Below, piece after piece: positions 1-6,956 of a stretch of DNA of 49,376 nt. Where the stretch lies: positions 1-49,376 of the forward strand of contig JBNLGG010000030.1 of the NCBI GenBank assembly GCA_050305935.1, given 5' to 3'. This DNA comes from CAJXNP01 sp050305935 (GTDB lineage Bacteria > Bacteroidota > Bacteroidia > Cytophagales > Cyclobacteriaceae). How positions within the stretch are numbered: position 1 is the first letter of the stretch; each line of letters begins with the position of its first letter. The position numbers and the translations under genes were made by a program. The notes beneath the pieces were generated by a model, which had not been told where the DNA came from, searched no databases, and saw only the letters and a list, made by a program, of their open reading frames with translations.

Positions 1-374
1 TTAAGCTTTCCATCAGAAAAAGTTGTGATAAAATCTGCTTCAGCAATTGTTAAATCGTTACCACTTCCATCCAATACAGTTAGTGTACCGTTTATTTCTA
101 ATATTCCATCTCCTTCAACAATCGTCTGATCAATTGAAACAGATGTAGCAGTTGCTAAAGTCACAGTATGAAAAGCCAGAATCGTAATTACTCCATCAGC
201 ACTTGATGGTGTGTTTCCAGTATTTACCCAGCTTCCAGATACCCATTCTTCCCAGGTATCGGAATTATCCCAATCCCCCGATTGTCTCGATTGAAAATCG
301 CCATCTGCCTGAGCGAAAGCTGAAGAGTAAACAAAAAACAACCCGAAGAAAAGTAAAAATGCCTGTCTGATCAT
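1..374 (-). CDS. N-terminal part of a secreted surface protein (truncated by window edge)
   Basis: An open frame reads leftward from an ATG at 374 and runs off the window, giving about 124 residues. It opens with a clear signal peptide: MIRQ, a hydrophobic stretch rich in L and F, then SAFAQ with likely cleavage after AFA. The mature part begins with a DGDFQSRQSGDWDNSDTWE-type segment and continues with short beta-strand-like repeats (VSIDQT, LEINGTLTVLDGSG). This start is typical of large Bacteroidota surface proteins that carry a C-terminal type IX secretion sorting domain, but that end is outside the window. Function cannot be stated. A TACATTTG -7-like box lies upstream on the same strand at 419-426. 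Confidence 0.75.
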   Translation of the reverse strand, partial: MIRQAFLLFFGLFFVYSSAFAQADGDFQSRQSGDWDNSDTWEEWVSGSWVNTGNTPSSADGVITILAFHTVTLATATSVSIDQTIVEGDGILEINGTLTVLDGSGNDLTIAEADFITTFSDGKL

Positions 375-418
375 AGAAATTTTGTTTTCGTTGGTCTTTG
401 TTGATCAAAATAAGACAA

Positions 419-426
419 CAAATGTA
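419..426 (-). promoter_or_regulatory. Candidate -7 box of the gene at 1-374
   Basis: On the minus strand the bases read TACATTTG, a full match to the Bacteroidota -7 consensus TAnnTTTG, 45 bases before the ATG at 374. No well-placed TTG (-33) is visible, so this is a consensus match only. Confidence 0.35.
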
Positions 427-486
427 ACCAAAATACACAATTTATTTCGCCTAATACGCTCTATTTTAACGATACAATGTCGGCTG

Positions 487-1155
487 TTAATCAGCTGCCT
501 TGATTTTACCATTAAAGCCAGAAAACGGAAAATAAATATCCAACATATCCGACCTGGAAATCCCTCCCGGGTTTAAGCCGGGCTTTCCTTCCGGTATTTC
601 CTGTCCCAGCTTTTCATAATAGTCCTTCCAAATGCCAAAGATCTCTCCCGTATCGGGTTCTTTGAAAGTCATGGGGTTAAGCTCAAAAAGGGGCTTGCCT
701 TCGTCGTCCACATAGGTAAAATACACCAGCTCTGAGCAGTAGTATTCGTCGTTATTAAGGTCAAATACCTGGTCGTAATGTTTTCCCGGATAGCCCTCGC
801 CTTTTTTAATAGCTTCGGGGATGATGGTTTGAAAATCTTTTTTTAGTCTTCCTACGGCTACCTTAGGCCGTCCCTGGTCGTCCTTGCTTCGCTCCAGAAA
901 TTCATTCACCGGAGTGATAACCACACCCTTCGTCACGGCTTCCAGTACTACCCATTCACCCTGCTGGTCCTTCTGCAAAATCCCTACGTGGTTAAAATCT
1001 ATACCGTGGATTCCTTCGGTCACTTGATTGATCGCATCGCAAAACGGCCCGCAGTTGGACTGCTGGAAGAGTAGATCGCCTTCGTGGAGTTGGAAATCGT
1101 TATTGCAGGAAGTGAGGAAAATTAAAACTGAAAAGTATATTACACTCTTTTTCAA
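487..1155 (-). CDS. YiiX/YebB-like permuted NlpC/P60 cysteine hydrolase, lipoprotein
   Basis: This is a 222-residue exported protein. The N-terminus is a lipoprotein signal with lipobox LTSC (Cys17), so it is probably anchored in an envelope membrane. An HEGDLLF segment near residue 25, NHVGI (His56) and YYCSELVY (Cys140) fit the circularly permuted papain-like fold of the YiiX/YebB family, where the catalytic Cys follows the His in sequence. The family acts as amidases or peptidases on peptidoglycan or lipid-linked substrates, and the substrate here is unknown. It lies downstream of the M42 peptidase on the same strand, separated by 103 bases that hold a long hairpin, so co-transcription is doubtful. 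The family call is good; the reaction is inference. Confidence 0.85.
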   Translation of the reverse strand: MKKSVIYFSVLIFLTSCNNDFQLHEGDLLFQQSNCGPFCDAINQVTEGIHGIDFNHVGILQKDQQGEWVVLEAVTKGVVITPVNEFLERSKDDQGRPKVAVGRLKKDFQTIIPEAIKKGEGYPGKHYDQVFDLNNDEYYCSELVYFTYVDDEGKPLFELNPMTFKEPDTGEIFGIWKDYYEKLGQEIPEGKPGLNPGGISRSDMLDIYFPFSGFNGKIKAAD

Positions 1156-1156
1156 G

Positions 1157-1166
1157 TTTCCGGAAA
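1157..1166. repeat. Perfect 10-base palindrome TTTCCGGAAA
   Basis: TTTCCGGAAA lies just upstream of the YiiX-like start codon (1155, minus strand). The core TTCCGGA recurs at 1196-1202 and, as its complement, in 1238-1244. It could be an operator or part of a repeated element. Confidence 0.4.
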
Positions 1167-1195
1167 TTGATTCAATGAGTACTCCTTAGTTTAGA

Positions 1196-1244
1196 TTCCG
1201 GACATTTTAATCCTTTTTGAAATTTAAGGATTAAAATTCCGGAA
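1196..1244. repeat. Long imperfect hairpin between M42 peptidase and YiiX-like gene
   Basis: The left arm 1196-1215 pairs with the right arm 1226-1244 over 19 base pairs with a single unpaired C at 1203 and a 10-base loop (1216-1225). The arms carry TTCCGGA at the outside and TTTTAATCCTT at the inside. There is no U-run directly after the stem on the minus strand, so it is not a textbook terminator. It could be a processing site, a terminator of unusual type, or a small dispersed repeat. Confidence 0.6.
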
Positions 1245-1258
1245 TGACGTGTTAGGTC

Positions 1259-2335
1259 TTATTTAATATACTTAAAATCGTGTCCGTCTTGTAGCTGCAC
1301 CAGGAATTCATAGAACAGCTTGATCGCATTTTCAATATCATCCAGGTGTGCCATCTCGACAGTCGTGTGCATATACTTCAGCGGCATGGAGATCAAAGCC
1401 GTTGCCACTCCTTCATTGGAATAGGCAAAAGCATCGGCATCGGTACCACTGAACCGCGACAGAGCCGCCCGTTGGTACGGGATCTTGTTTTTCTCCGCCA
1501 CCTCAAAGAGCATATTGATCACATTGTGGTGGATGGCCGGAGCAAAACTCAGCACAGGCCCCTTTCCACATTTTTGCTCGCCTTGCTTGATTTTATTATA
1601 TCCCGGTGCAGTGGTATCGTGGGTCACATCCGTCACAATCGCTACATTGGGCTTGATCCGCTCGGCAATCATCTGAGCGCCACGGAGGCCTATTTCTTCC
1701 TGAACGGCATTCGTTACATATAATCCGAAAGGAAGCTTGACGTTGTTTTCCCTGATCCTTCTGGCAACTTCGGCAATCACAAAACCTCCTAATCGGTTAT
1801 CCAGTGCCCTGCCTGCCAGGAATTTTCCATTGAGCTCCGTCAGTTGGTCGTCAAAGGTGGCCACACAGCCTACCTTAATGCCCATTTCAGCAACTTCTTC
1901 GTCAGATGCTGCCCCGCAATCCAGCACGACAGTTTCTTCGTCCATCTTGCCTTCCTCCCTTTTTTCCCGCACATGAATAGCCGGCCAGCCAAATACCGCC
2001 GGAACGACGCCTTTGTCAGTATGGATCTTCACCCGCTTCGATGGGGCGATGACAAAATCAGACCCTCCATTTCTGATCACATAGATGTACCCCTCCTTGG
2101 AAATGTAATTTACAAACCAGGAGATCTCATCAGAGTGCGCTTCGATCACTACTTTGTATTTCGCCTCGGGATTGATCACCGCCACAGCGGTACCATAAGT
2201 ATCGGTGAAATAGCTGTCGGTGAAAGGCTTGATATAATCCAACCATATTTTCTGGCCCGATTGCTCAAAGCCGGTGGGTGACTCGTTATTGAGGTATTTG
2301 TATAAAAAATCCTTACTCTTTTGATCCATGTCCAT
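1259..2335 (-). CDS. M42 family metallopeptidase (FrvX / glutamyl aminopeptidase-like)
   Basis: The protein has 358 residues, the normal length for cytosolic M42 aminopeptidases, which form large tetrahedral shells and trim peptides with two metal ions. Metal ligands and catalytic residues are recognisable: AHSDE (His67, Asp69), the bridging Asp in LDNRLGG (near 178), the Glu pair in VQEEIGLRGAQ (near 212), VTDVTHD (near 235), and HTTVEMAHLDD near residue 325. The start is either of two in-frame ATGs (MDMDQK), two codons apart. It is transcribed away from yggS, with 125 bases between them. No signal peptide is present, so it is cytoplasmic. Exact peptide specificity is not readable from sequence. 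Confidence 0.93.
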   Translation of the reverse strand: MDMDQKSKDFLYKYLNNESPTGFEQSGQKIWLDYIKPFTDSYFTDTYGTAVAVINPEAKYKVVIEAHSDEISWFVNYISKEGYIYVIRNGGSDFVIAPSKRVKIHTDKGVVPAVFGWPAIHVREKREEGKMDEETVVLDCGAASDEEVAEMGIKVGCVATFDDQLTELNGKFLAGRALDNRLGGFVIAEVARRIRENNVKLPFGLYVTNAVQEEIGLRGAQMIAERIKPNVAIVTDVTHDTTAPGYNKIKQGEQKCGKGPVLSFAPAIHHNVINMLFEVAEKNKIPYQRAALSRFSGTDADAFAYSNEGVATALISMPLKYMHTTVEMAHLDDIENAIKLFYEFLVQLQDGHDFKYIK

Positions 2336-2399
2336 TCAATTTTGGGCAAATCTAACCGTTTCCACATTCTAATAAAAACAAGTTTTTTATGAATATCAT

Positions 2400-2429
2400 T
2401 TGATACAAACAATGTTCAAAATACTTTTG
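2400..2429 (+). promoter_or_regulatory. Candidate promoter of yggS (TTG-N19-TACTTTTG)
   Basis: TTG at 2400-2402 and TACTTTTG at 2422-2429 are 19 bases apart, matching the Bacteroidota sigma-A promoter layout (-33 TTG, -7 TAnnTTTG). It ends 31 bases before the yggS ATG. This is one of the best two-box matches in the window. Confidence 0.55.
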
Positions 2430-2460
2430 CTTTCACATCGTCATTCATCGCCAGCAGTAA

Positions 2461-3135
2461 ATGAGTATTGGACAAAACATACAGGAATTTCAAAAATCAT
2501 TGGCAACTACCAAATGCCGTCTGATTGCCGTGAGTAAAACCAAACCAGCATGTGATATAGAGGCAGCCTACCTCGCGGGTCAAAAGGATTTTGGTGAAAA
2601 CAAGGTGCAGGAACTTCGTGACAAACATCCTGCCCTTCCAAAGGACATTCACTGGCACATGATTGGTCATCTTCAAAGCAACAAAGTAAAATACATTGCC
2701 CCTTTTATTCACCTGATCCATTCCATTGATAGCCTTAAATTATTGCAGGAGGTTAATAAACAGGCACTGAAAAATGAGCGGGTGATTGATTGCCTGCTAC
2801 AGGTGCATATTGCCGAGGAAGAATCAAAATTCGGTTTTGATGAGCAAGAAATTATCGAATTGCTGGAATCGGAAGAATTTGCTGCATTAGCTAATATTCG
2901 AATAATTGGCTTGATGGGAATGGCAACTTTCACAGAAAATGAACAACAGGTACGGAAGGAATTTCGGCAATTGAAGGAGTTATTTGATCGACTTTCCTTG
3001 TCTTATAAGCTGTCGAATACAAACTGGAAGGAGATATCAATGGGAATGAGTGGCGACTACCAGATGGCCATTGAAGAAGGAAGCACCATGATCAGGGTGG
3101 GCAGCAGTATTTTTGGGGAACGAAATTATCATTAA
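2461..3135 (+). CDS. yggS: YggS-family pyridoxal-phosphate homeostasis protein
   Basis: The protein has 224 residues. It is the single-domain alanine-racemase-N-like PLP-binding protein that buffers free pyridoxal 5'-phosphate in the cytosol. AVSKTKP contains the PLP-linked lysine (Lys26). DFGENKVQEL, the WHMIGHLQSNK segment, MGMSGDYQMAI and the terminal RVGSSIFGER are family signatures, the last two making the phosphate pocket. It starts with ATG 31 bases after a good promoter match. The next gene (DUF423) follows after only four bases and is probably co-transcribed, although DUF423 is not known to work with YggS. Confidence 0.95.
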   Translation: MSIGQNIQEFQKSLATTKCRLIAVSKTKPACDIEAAYLAGQKDFGENKVQELRDKHPALPKDIHWHMIGHLQSNKVKYIAPFIHLIHSIDSLKLLQEVNKQALKNERVIDCLLQVHIAEEESKFGFDEQEIIELLESEEFAALANIRIIGLMGMATFTENEQQVRKEFRQLKELFDRLSLSYKLSNTNWKEISMGMSGDYQMAIEEGSTMIRVGSSIFGERNYH

Positions 3136-3139
3136 TCCT

Positions 3140-3511
3140 ATGCAAAAGATCTTTTTAATTATTGCCGGAGTATTGGGAATGTTGGCAGTTGGCATTGGGG
3201 CATTTGGAGCGCATGCTTTGAAGAAAGTGCTGGAAAGTACCGGAAAAACGGAAGTTTTTGAAACCGGGGTTAAATATCATTTCTGGCATGTGCTGGCATT
3301 ACTTGCCGTTGCCTTGCTAATGGAAAAGTTTACCCACTCTTTTATGCTGTATTCCGCTTGGTCTTTTATCGCCGGCATCCTGATTTTCAGCGGATCGCTT
3401 TACATTCTAAGTATTACCGGGATCACCAAACTTGGAGCTATCACCCCATTTGGTGGATTAGCGTTTATTCTTGGGTGGCTATTTCTTATCCTGGCGGCAG
3501 TAAAATCCTGA
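3140..3511 (+). CDS. DUF423 (YgdD-like) small membrane protein
   Basis: This is a protein of 123 residues with four hydrophobic segments and the family pattern near the N-terminus (GIGAFGAHALK, then KYHFWHVLALL). The ATG at 3140 is chosen over an earlier in-frame start at 3113 because the earlier one overlaps yggS and adds nine polar residues before the first membrane helix. The gene directly follows yggS. DUF423 proteins sit in the inner membrane, and their biochemical role is not established. A perfect hairpin (3521-3547) follows the stop codon. Confidence 0.9.
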   Translation: MQKIFLIIAGVLGMLAVGIGAFGAHALKKVLESTGKTEVFETGVKYHFWHVLALLAVALLMEKFTHSFMLYSAWSFIAGILIFSGSLYILSITGITKLGAITPFGGLAFILGWLFLILAAVKS

Positions 3512-3520
3512 GGTAAAGAA

Positions 3521-3547
3521 AGTTGTTGGTGAAGTTCACCAACAACT
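3521..3547. terminator. Perfect hairpin between convergent genes, probable bidirectional terminator
   Basis: The 13-base arms AGTTGTTGGTGAA and TTCACCAACAACT flank a single G. The hairpin lies between the ends of DUF423 (plus) and DUF1573 (minus). AAAGAA precedes it, giving TTCTTT on the minus strand, and ATCTTTT follows a few bases later on the plus strand. Placement favours a terminator shared by both genes. Confidence 0.6.
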
Positions 3548-3558
3548 AGCAATATCTT

Positions 3559-3990
3559 TTAATTAGTCTCAGCTTCCTGGCTTGGTGGAAGTACCATGCC
3601 CATGATCTTTATCCTGCTGGTAGATCCCTGGATGTTTGATTGTATCGTAATCACCTTATTTTGTCGGCCTGTTTTTCCCCGGCTATTAAATCGGACGATG
3701 ATTTCATTTTCCTCACCAGCAGCGATGGGCTGCTTTGGCCACTCTGGTGCGGTGCATCCACAAGTAGTCAAAACATTGTTCAGGATTAATGGTGCATTAC
3801 CTGTGTTTTTAAACTTAAAAGTGTGCTCAACTACTTCGCCCTGGGCTATTTCTCCAAAATCAAATTCCGTTTCTTCAAAAACGATCTGTGGGCCGTCACC
3901 CGATACAACTTCTTCCTGAGGTTCGGTTTGGGCAAAAAGCATCCCCACCGAAAGAAAGACAACAATCATCAAACTTGAAATCCTTTTCAT
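3559..3990 (-). CDS. DUF1573 domain protein, exported
   Basis: This is a 143-residue protein with a signal peptide (MKRIS, hydrophobic core, MLFAQ). The rest is one DUF1573 immunoglobulin-like domain. EFDFGEI near the start, FKFKNTGNAPLILNNV, the TTCGCTAPEWP cysteine pair and GKTGRQNKVITIQSN are the family hallmarks. These periplasmic or surface beta-sandwich proteins are very abundant in Bacteroidota, and their partners are mostly unknown. It lies downstream of the helicase gene on the same strand, but two inverted repeats in between suggest separate transcription. Confidence 0.9.
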   Translation of the reverse strand: MKRISSLMIVVFLSVGMLFAQTEPQEEVVSGDGPQIVFEETEFDFGEIAQGEVVEHTFKFKNTGNAPLILNNVLTTCGCTAPEWPKQPIAAGEENEIIVRFNSRGKTGRQNKVITIQSNIQGSTSRIKIMGMVLPPSQEAETN

Positions 3991-4022
3991 GTGTATATAA
4001 TTTAATTTTTAATGATCACATG

Positions 4023-4042
4023 CCTGCCTGTCGGCAGACAGG
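4023..4042. repeat. GC-rich imperfect palindrome
   Basis: CCTGCCTGTCGGCAGACAGG pairs with itself apart from one C/A mismatch and a T-G wobble. It is markedly GC-rich against AT-rich surroundings. It resembles short dispersed palindromes seen between genes in several Bacteroidota genomes, but only one copy is visible in this window. Confidence 0.5.
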
Positions 4043-4054
4043 GAACCTTTGAAA

Positions 4055-4097
4055 ATTAACATATTCATTAGTCTAGTTAATAAATGAATATGCTAAT
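4055..4097. repeat. AT-rich inverted repeat, 15-base arms
   Basis: The arms 4055-4069 and 4083-4097 are complementary over 15 bases with one mismatch (10 perfect inner pairs, CATATTCATT/AATGAATATG) and a 13-base loop. It lies just after the 3' end of the helicase gene (minus strand) and may end its transcript, though no clear T-run follows. Confidence 0.5.
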
Positions 4098-4124
4098 CAT
4101 GTCGGTTTCATAATTGCAATCATT

Positions 4125-5534
4125 TTATTTTCTAAAAAACTTGTCGTCAAAGTTAATCAAATATAATTCATTTGTCGCTCTTGTAATGGCTGTATATAGC
4201 CACTTTGTATAATCACTGTCTATTTCTGCTTCTCCACGTAGCCCCTGATCGAGGAATACGATGTCCCATTGCCCTCCTTGAGACTTATGGCACGTCAGGG
4301 CATAGGCAAATTTTATCTGGAGCGCATTCAGGTACTCATTGCTTTGCAGTGCAGCCCTGTAGTTCTTCTGTTTGCTTTCGTTTTTCACTTCCTCCAATAC
4401 TTCGAAATAGAGCTTCCTGTTTTCCTCCTGGCTAAGTGCGGGTGAGTTGCTGTACAAGGTATCCAGCACCACTTTTACATCAAATGAGGGCATGGATGGG
4501 TAATCCACCATTTTCACCGTCAGGGTAGCAAAGCGAAAACCATAGCGTTCTTCAAAATCCACGATCTTTTTTATTTCCAAAAAATCGCCGTTAGCGATAA
4601 ACCCCGCATCAGAATCAGGCTCCAGGTAGTAGTAGTTGTTTTTGACCACCATAATAATATCGCCCGCTTCCAACTCCTCATCATAAAACAGGATGTTCCT
4701 TCTGATCATCTGGTTATACTGCACTGCCTGCCAGTTTGCCCGGCAGATAATGGTAGACCTTTCGACACCATATTTATTATAGGCATAGCGAATTCCATCT
4801 TCCAGCTTAGTAGCCTGGATGCGGTAAATGTCTTTAAAGGGTTTTGTATCAAAATATATATCCTGTTGGTCTTTTTTGATCAATTCCCTAAGACGGGTAG
4901 CGTTTTCCAGAATCCCCGATAGTTTTTCCTGTCTCACCACCTCCGTGAGTTCTATGCTTTTTATGTGAAGATTAAACTGGAATGAAAGAAAGTCAGGGTC
5001 TAATGCCGGGCTATTTGAAGCGCCCACGGGGGGAAGCTGGGCGGCATCGCCGATGATAAGCATTTTGTTTTCGGGATTTTCAAAAATATAATCTATGAGG
5101 TCTTTGATAAGGTTCTGTGAATTCATCCCACTGCTGTCGGATATCATCGATGCTTCGTCCACGATGAACACGGTGTTTTTGTAATAGTTTTTTGCTTTCG
5201 CAAAAGCCACTTCCCCGCTTTTGTTGTCAACTTTTCTCTTATAAATAATCTTGTGAATAGTGAATGCCGATTTTTGCGAATAGGTACTCATTACTTTAGC
5301 GGCCCTACCCGTAGGAGCCATCTGAAGGTATTTAAAGTTAAATAAAGGCAGCACTTCCGTGAGTGTGCTCACCAGGGTGGTTTTCCCGGTTCCTGCATAC
5401 CCTTTGATAATAAGGCAATCCCGACTCTTTGTTTTTTTATTTAAAAATTCATCGAATAATTTAAAAACCAGCGACTGGCCTGAAGTAGGTACGTAGGGGA
5501 ATTTATTGGCAAGTATTTCTGAAATTAGTGGCAA
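4125..5534 (-). CDS. RecD/Pif1-like superfamily 1 DNA helicase
   Basis: The protein has 469 residues. Superfamily 1B helicase motifs appear in order: Walker A GYAGTGKTT (45-53), TGRAAK (motif Ia), Walker B IVDEASM near 123, LIIGDAAQLPPVG (motif III), LTEVVRQ (motif IV region), and the C-terminal ALTCHKSQGGQWD plus YTAITRATNELYL (motifs V and VI). It lacks the long N-terminal region of RecD2 and any RecBC partner nearby, so it is a compact stand-alone 5'-3' helicase of the kind often annotated as an AAA/ATP-dependent endonuclease-like protein. Role in repair or recombination is inferred from the family. A TATCTTTG -7 box on the minus strand lies 41 bases upstream. Confidence 0.92.
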   Translation of the reverse strand: MPLISEILANKFPYVPTSGQSLVFKLFDEFLNKKTKSRDCLIIKGYAGTGKTTLVSTLTEVLPLFNFKYLQMAPTGRAAKVMSTYSQKSAFTIHKIIYKRKVDNKSGEVAFAKAKNYYKNTVFIVDEASMISDSSGMNSQNLIKDLIDYIFENPENKMLIIGDAAQLPPVGASNSPALDPDFLSFQFNLHIKSIELTEVVRQEKLSGILENATRLRELIKKDQQDIYFDTKPFKDIYRIQATKLEDGIRYAYNKYGVERSTIICRANWQAVQYNQMIRRNILFYDEELEAGDIIMVVKNNYYYLEPDSDAGFIANGDFLEIKKIVDFEERYGFRFATLTVKMVDYPSMPSFDVKVVLDTLYSNSPALSQEENRKLYFEVLEEVKNESKQKNYRAALQSNEYLNALQIKFAYALTCHKSQGGQWDIVFLDQGLRGEAEIDSDYTKWLYTAITRATNELYLINFDDKFFRK

Positions 5535-5574
5535 TGCGACTTTAAATAATCTTAATTTTCAGGCCAAAGATATT

Positions 5575-5582
5575 TATAATTA
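5575..5582 (-). promoter_or_regulatory. Candidate -7 box of the helicase gene
   Basis: The minus strand reads TATCTTTG, a full TAnnTTTG match, 41 bases before the ATG at 5534 and right next to the divergent Nudix start at 5587. Confidence 0.4.
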
Positions 5583-5586
5583 GGCG

Positions 5587-6087
5587 ATGGACGATACCGA
5601 CAACGAAGTTTTTAAGGCGTTTGGAAACAAACTCAGGATGAGGGTAAGTGGCATTTGTATGGAAGAGGAAAAGGTGCTTTTGGTCAACCACCGTGGTGTA
5701 AATGCAAGCAACGAATTTTGGGCGCCACCAGGTGGAGGATTAGAGTTTGGTCAATCTGCCGCCGAAAATTTAAAAAGAGAGTTTCTGGAAGAAACCGGCC
5801 TTCTCATCGAAATTGAGAAATTTCTCTGTGTGAATGAATACATCGGCCCACCATTACACTCCATAGAAATTTTCTTTTTAGTTAGGAGAATAGGCGGTAA
5901 GCTTATGAAGGGGTCGGAGCCCGAACTCGCACGGACATTTGAAATAATCAAAAATGTGGAATTCAAAGATTGGCATTGGGTAAAAAAACAGAAAGAAGAA
6001 CACCTGCACAATTTGTTGAATGTAGCTCAAAATCTATCTGACTTACTGAATGTTAGCGGATACTTTTTACAATTAAAAAATAAATGA
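5587..6087 (+). CDS. Nudix hydrolase with a variant Nudix box
   Basis: This is a 166-residue single-domain protein. The Nudix box spans Gly50-Leu72. Residues RE-F-L-EE-T-G-L (64-72), which bind the catalytic metal, are intact, but the first Glu of the G-x5-E pattern is Gln56. The N-terminal MRVSGICMEEEKVLLV strand and WAPPGGG are normal for ADP-ribose or nucleoside diphosphate-X pyrophosphatases. The substrate cannot be assigned. It is divergent from the helicase gene, with 52 bases between the two starts, and is followed by a likely independent promoter before the next gene. Confidence 0.9.
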   Translation: MDDTDNEVFKAFGNKLRMRVSGICMEEEKVLLVNHRGVNASNEFWAPPGGGLEFGQSAAENLKREFLEETGLLIEIEKFLCVNEYIGPPLHSIEIFFLVRRIGGKLMKGSEPELARTFEIIKNVEFKDWHWVKKQKEEHLHNLLNVAQNLSDLLNVSGYFLQLKNK

Positions 6088-6104
6088 AATACAAATCAGA
6101 TTAA

Positions 6105-6136
6105 TTGTATTTTACCTCACAAATTAGTTATACTTG
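6105..6136 (+). promoter_or_regulatory. Candidate promoter (TTG-N21-TATACTTG)
   Basis: TTG at 6105-6107 and TATACTTG at 6129-6136 (one mismatch to TAnnTTTG) are 21 bases apart and end 22 bases before the ATG at 6159. It would drive the membrane protein, DUF3822 and coaD series. Confidence 0.4.
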
Positions 6137-6158
6137 CAAAAAGTTAAATTGAATCAAA

Positions 6159-6956
6159 ATGAGTCTGATAAGAATTGTAAGCATATTATTTTTTATAATA
6201 GCTCTAGGTCTTGCCGCTTTTTTGGCCTACAGAATCTGGTTTAAAATAGAAGAAGATAAAAGAATCGAAAAACAGGAATTCCGGGTTATTGAAAAACTAA
6301 AAATGATAAGGGATGCTGAAGTAGCATACCAGGCTGTAACTGGAAAATATACTGGAAGTTGGGATACCTTGGTTAATTTTCTTGATACAGGAACTTTATA
6401 TATCACTCAAACGACAGAAGAAATATTTACACTGGCTTACGGCGTTGACAGTGTAAGAATTACAGTGGATACTATTGGTAGTGTTTCTGTAAAAGACTCC
6501 ATATTCCGCGTGAAAGAACCTGTGACGAGTCTGTTAAAAGGCACCATCGATGACATCAATGTGTCGGTTGGTGATAGGGTCAAGAAGGGGGATGTTCTGT
6601 TTAGTGTAAGTAATCAGAAAGGCAAAACCCTGACCATGAAATCTCCTGTTCAAGCGACAATTCAGGCTATCAATAAGGACGCTGGTGAGGAAATCGACGA
6701 CATTGAGTCAGAGGTGATCCTCATCAACTATCCCAGAATCGACAACATCGAAAACCTACCTTACCTGCCCGGATCCAGCGACAAGAAATTTGAATTGTTT
6801 GCCGGTAAAATTGTTAGGGGTAATCTGGTAGTAAGTGTTTTTGAGGCAAAAGACACATACCCTGTTAACCCTGCGAGGAGATTAAAAGGTAAAGAAAACC
6901 CATTGAAAGTGGGATCAAGGACAGACGTTTCAACATCAGGAAACTGGGAATTTTGA
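6159..6956 (+). CDS. Membrane-anchored protein with a barrel-sandwich (lipoyl/HlyD-like) segment
   Basis: The protein has 265 residues. One N-terminal membrane helix (about 5-27) precedes a charged helix and an AEVAYQAVTGKYTGSWDTL segment (54-71) that recalls the region after the helix in pseudopilins. Residues 123-190 look like the two halves of a biotinyl/lipoyl or HlyD barrel-sandwich fold: GTIDDINVSVGDRVKKGDVL, then TMKSPVQATIQAINKDAGEEI. There is no classical EAMKM, so modification of Lys161 is doubtful. The C-terminal 70 residues are unassigned. It overlaps the TTG start of the DUF3822 gene by four bases, suggesting coupled translation. I do not know its function; a structural or adaptor role at the membrane is a guess. 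Confidence 0.85.
   Translation: MSLIRIVSILFFIIALGLAAFLAYRIWFKIEEDKRIEKQEFRVIEKLKMIRDAEVAYQAVTGKYTGSWDTLVNFLDTGTLYITQTTEEIFTLAYGVDSVRITVDTIGSVSVKDSIFRVKEPVTSLLKGTIDDINVSVGDRVKKGDVLFSVSNQKGKTLTMKSPVQATIQAINKDAGEEIDDIESEVILINYPRIDNIENLPYLPGSSDKKFELFAGKIVRGNLVVSVFEAKDTYPVNPARRLKGKENPLKVGSRTDVSTSGNWEF

Noticed and set aside
382..576. 64-residue plus-strand frame at the left edge
   Set aside because: It runs over an intergenic, AT-rich promoter region and the end of the YiiX-like gene, with basic low-information content.
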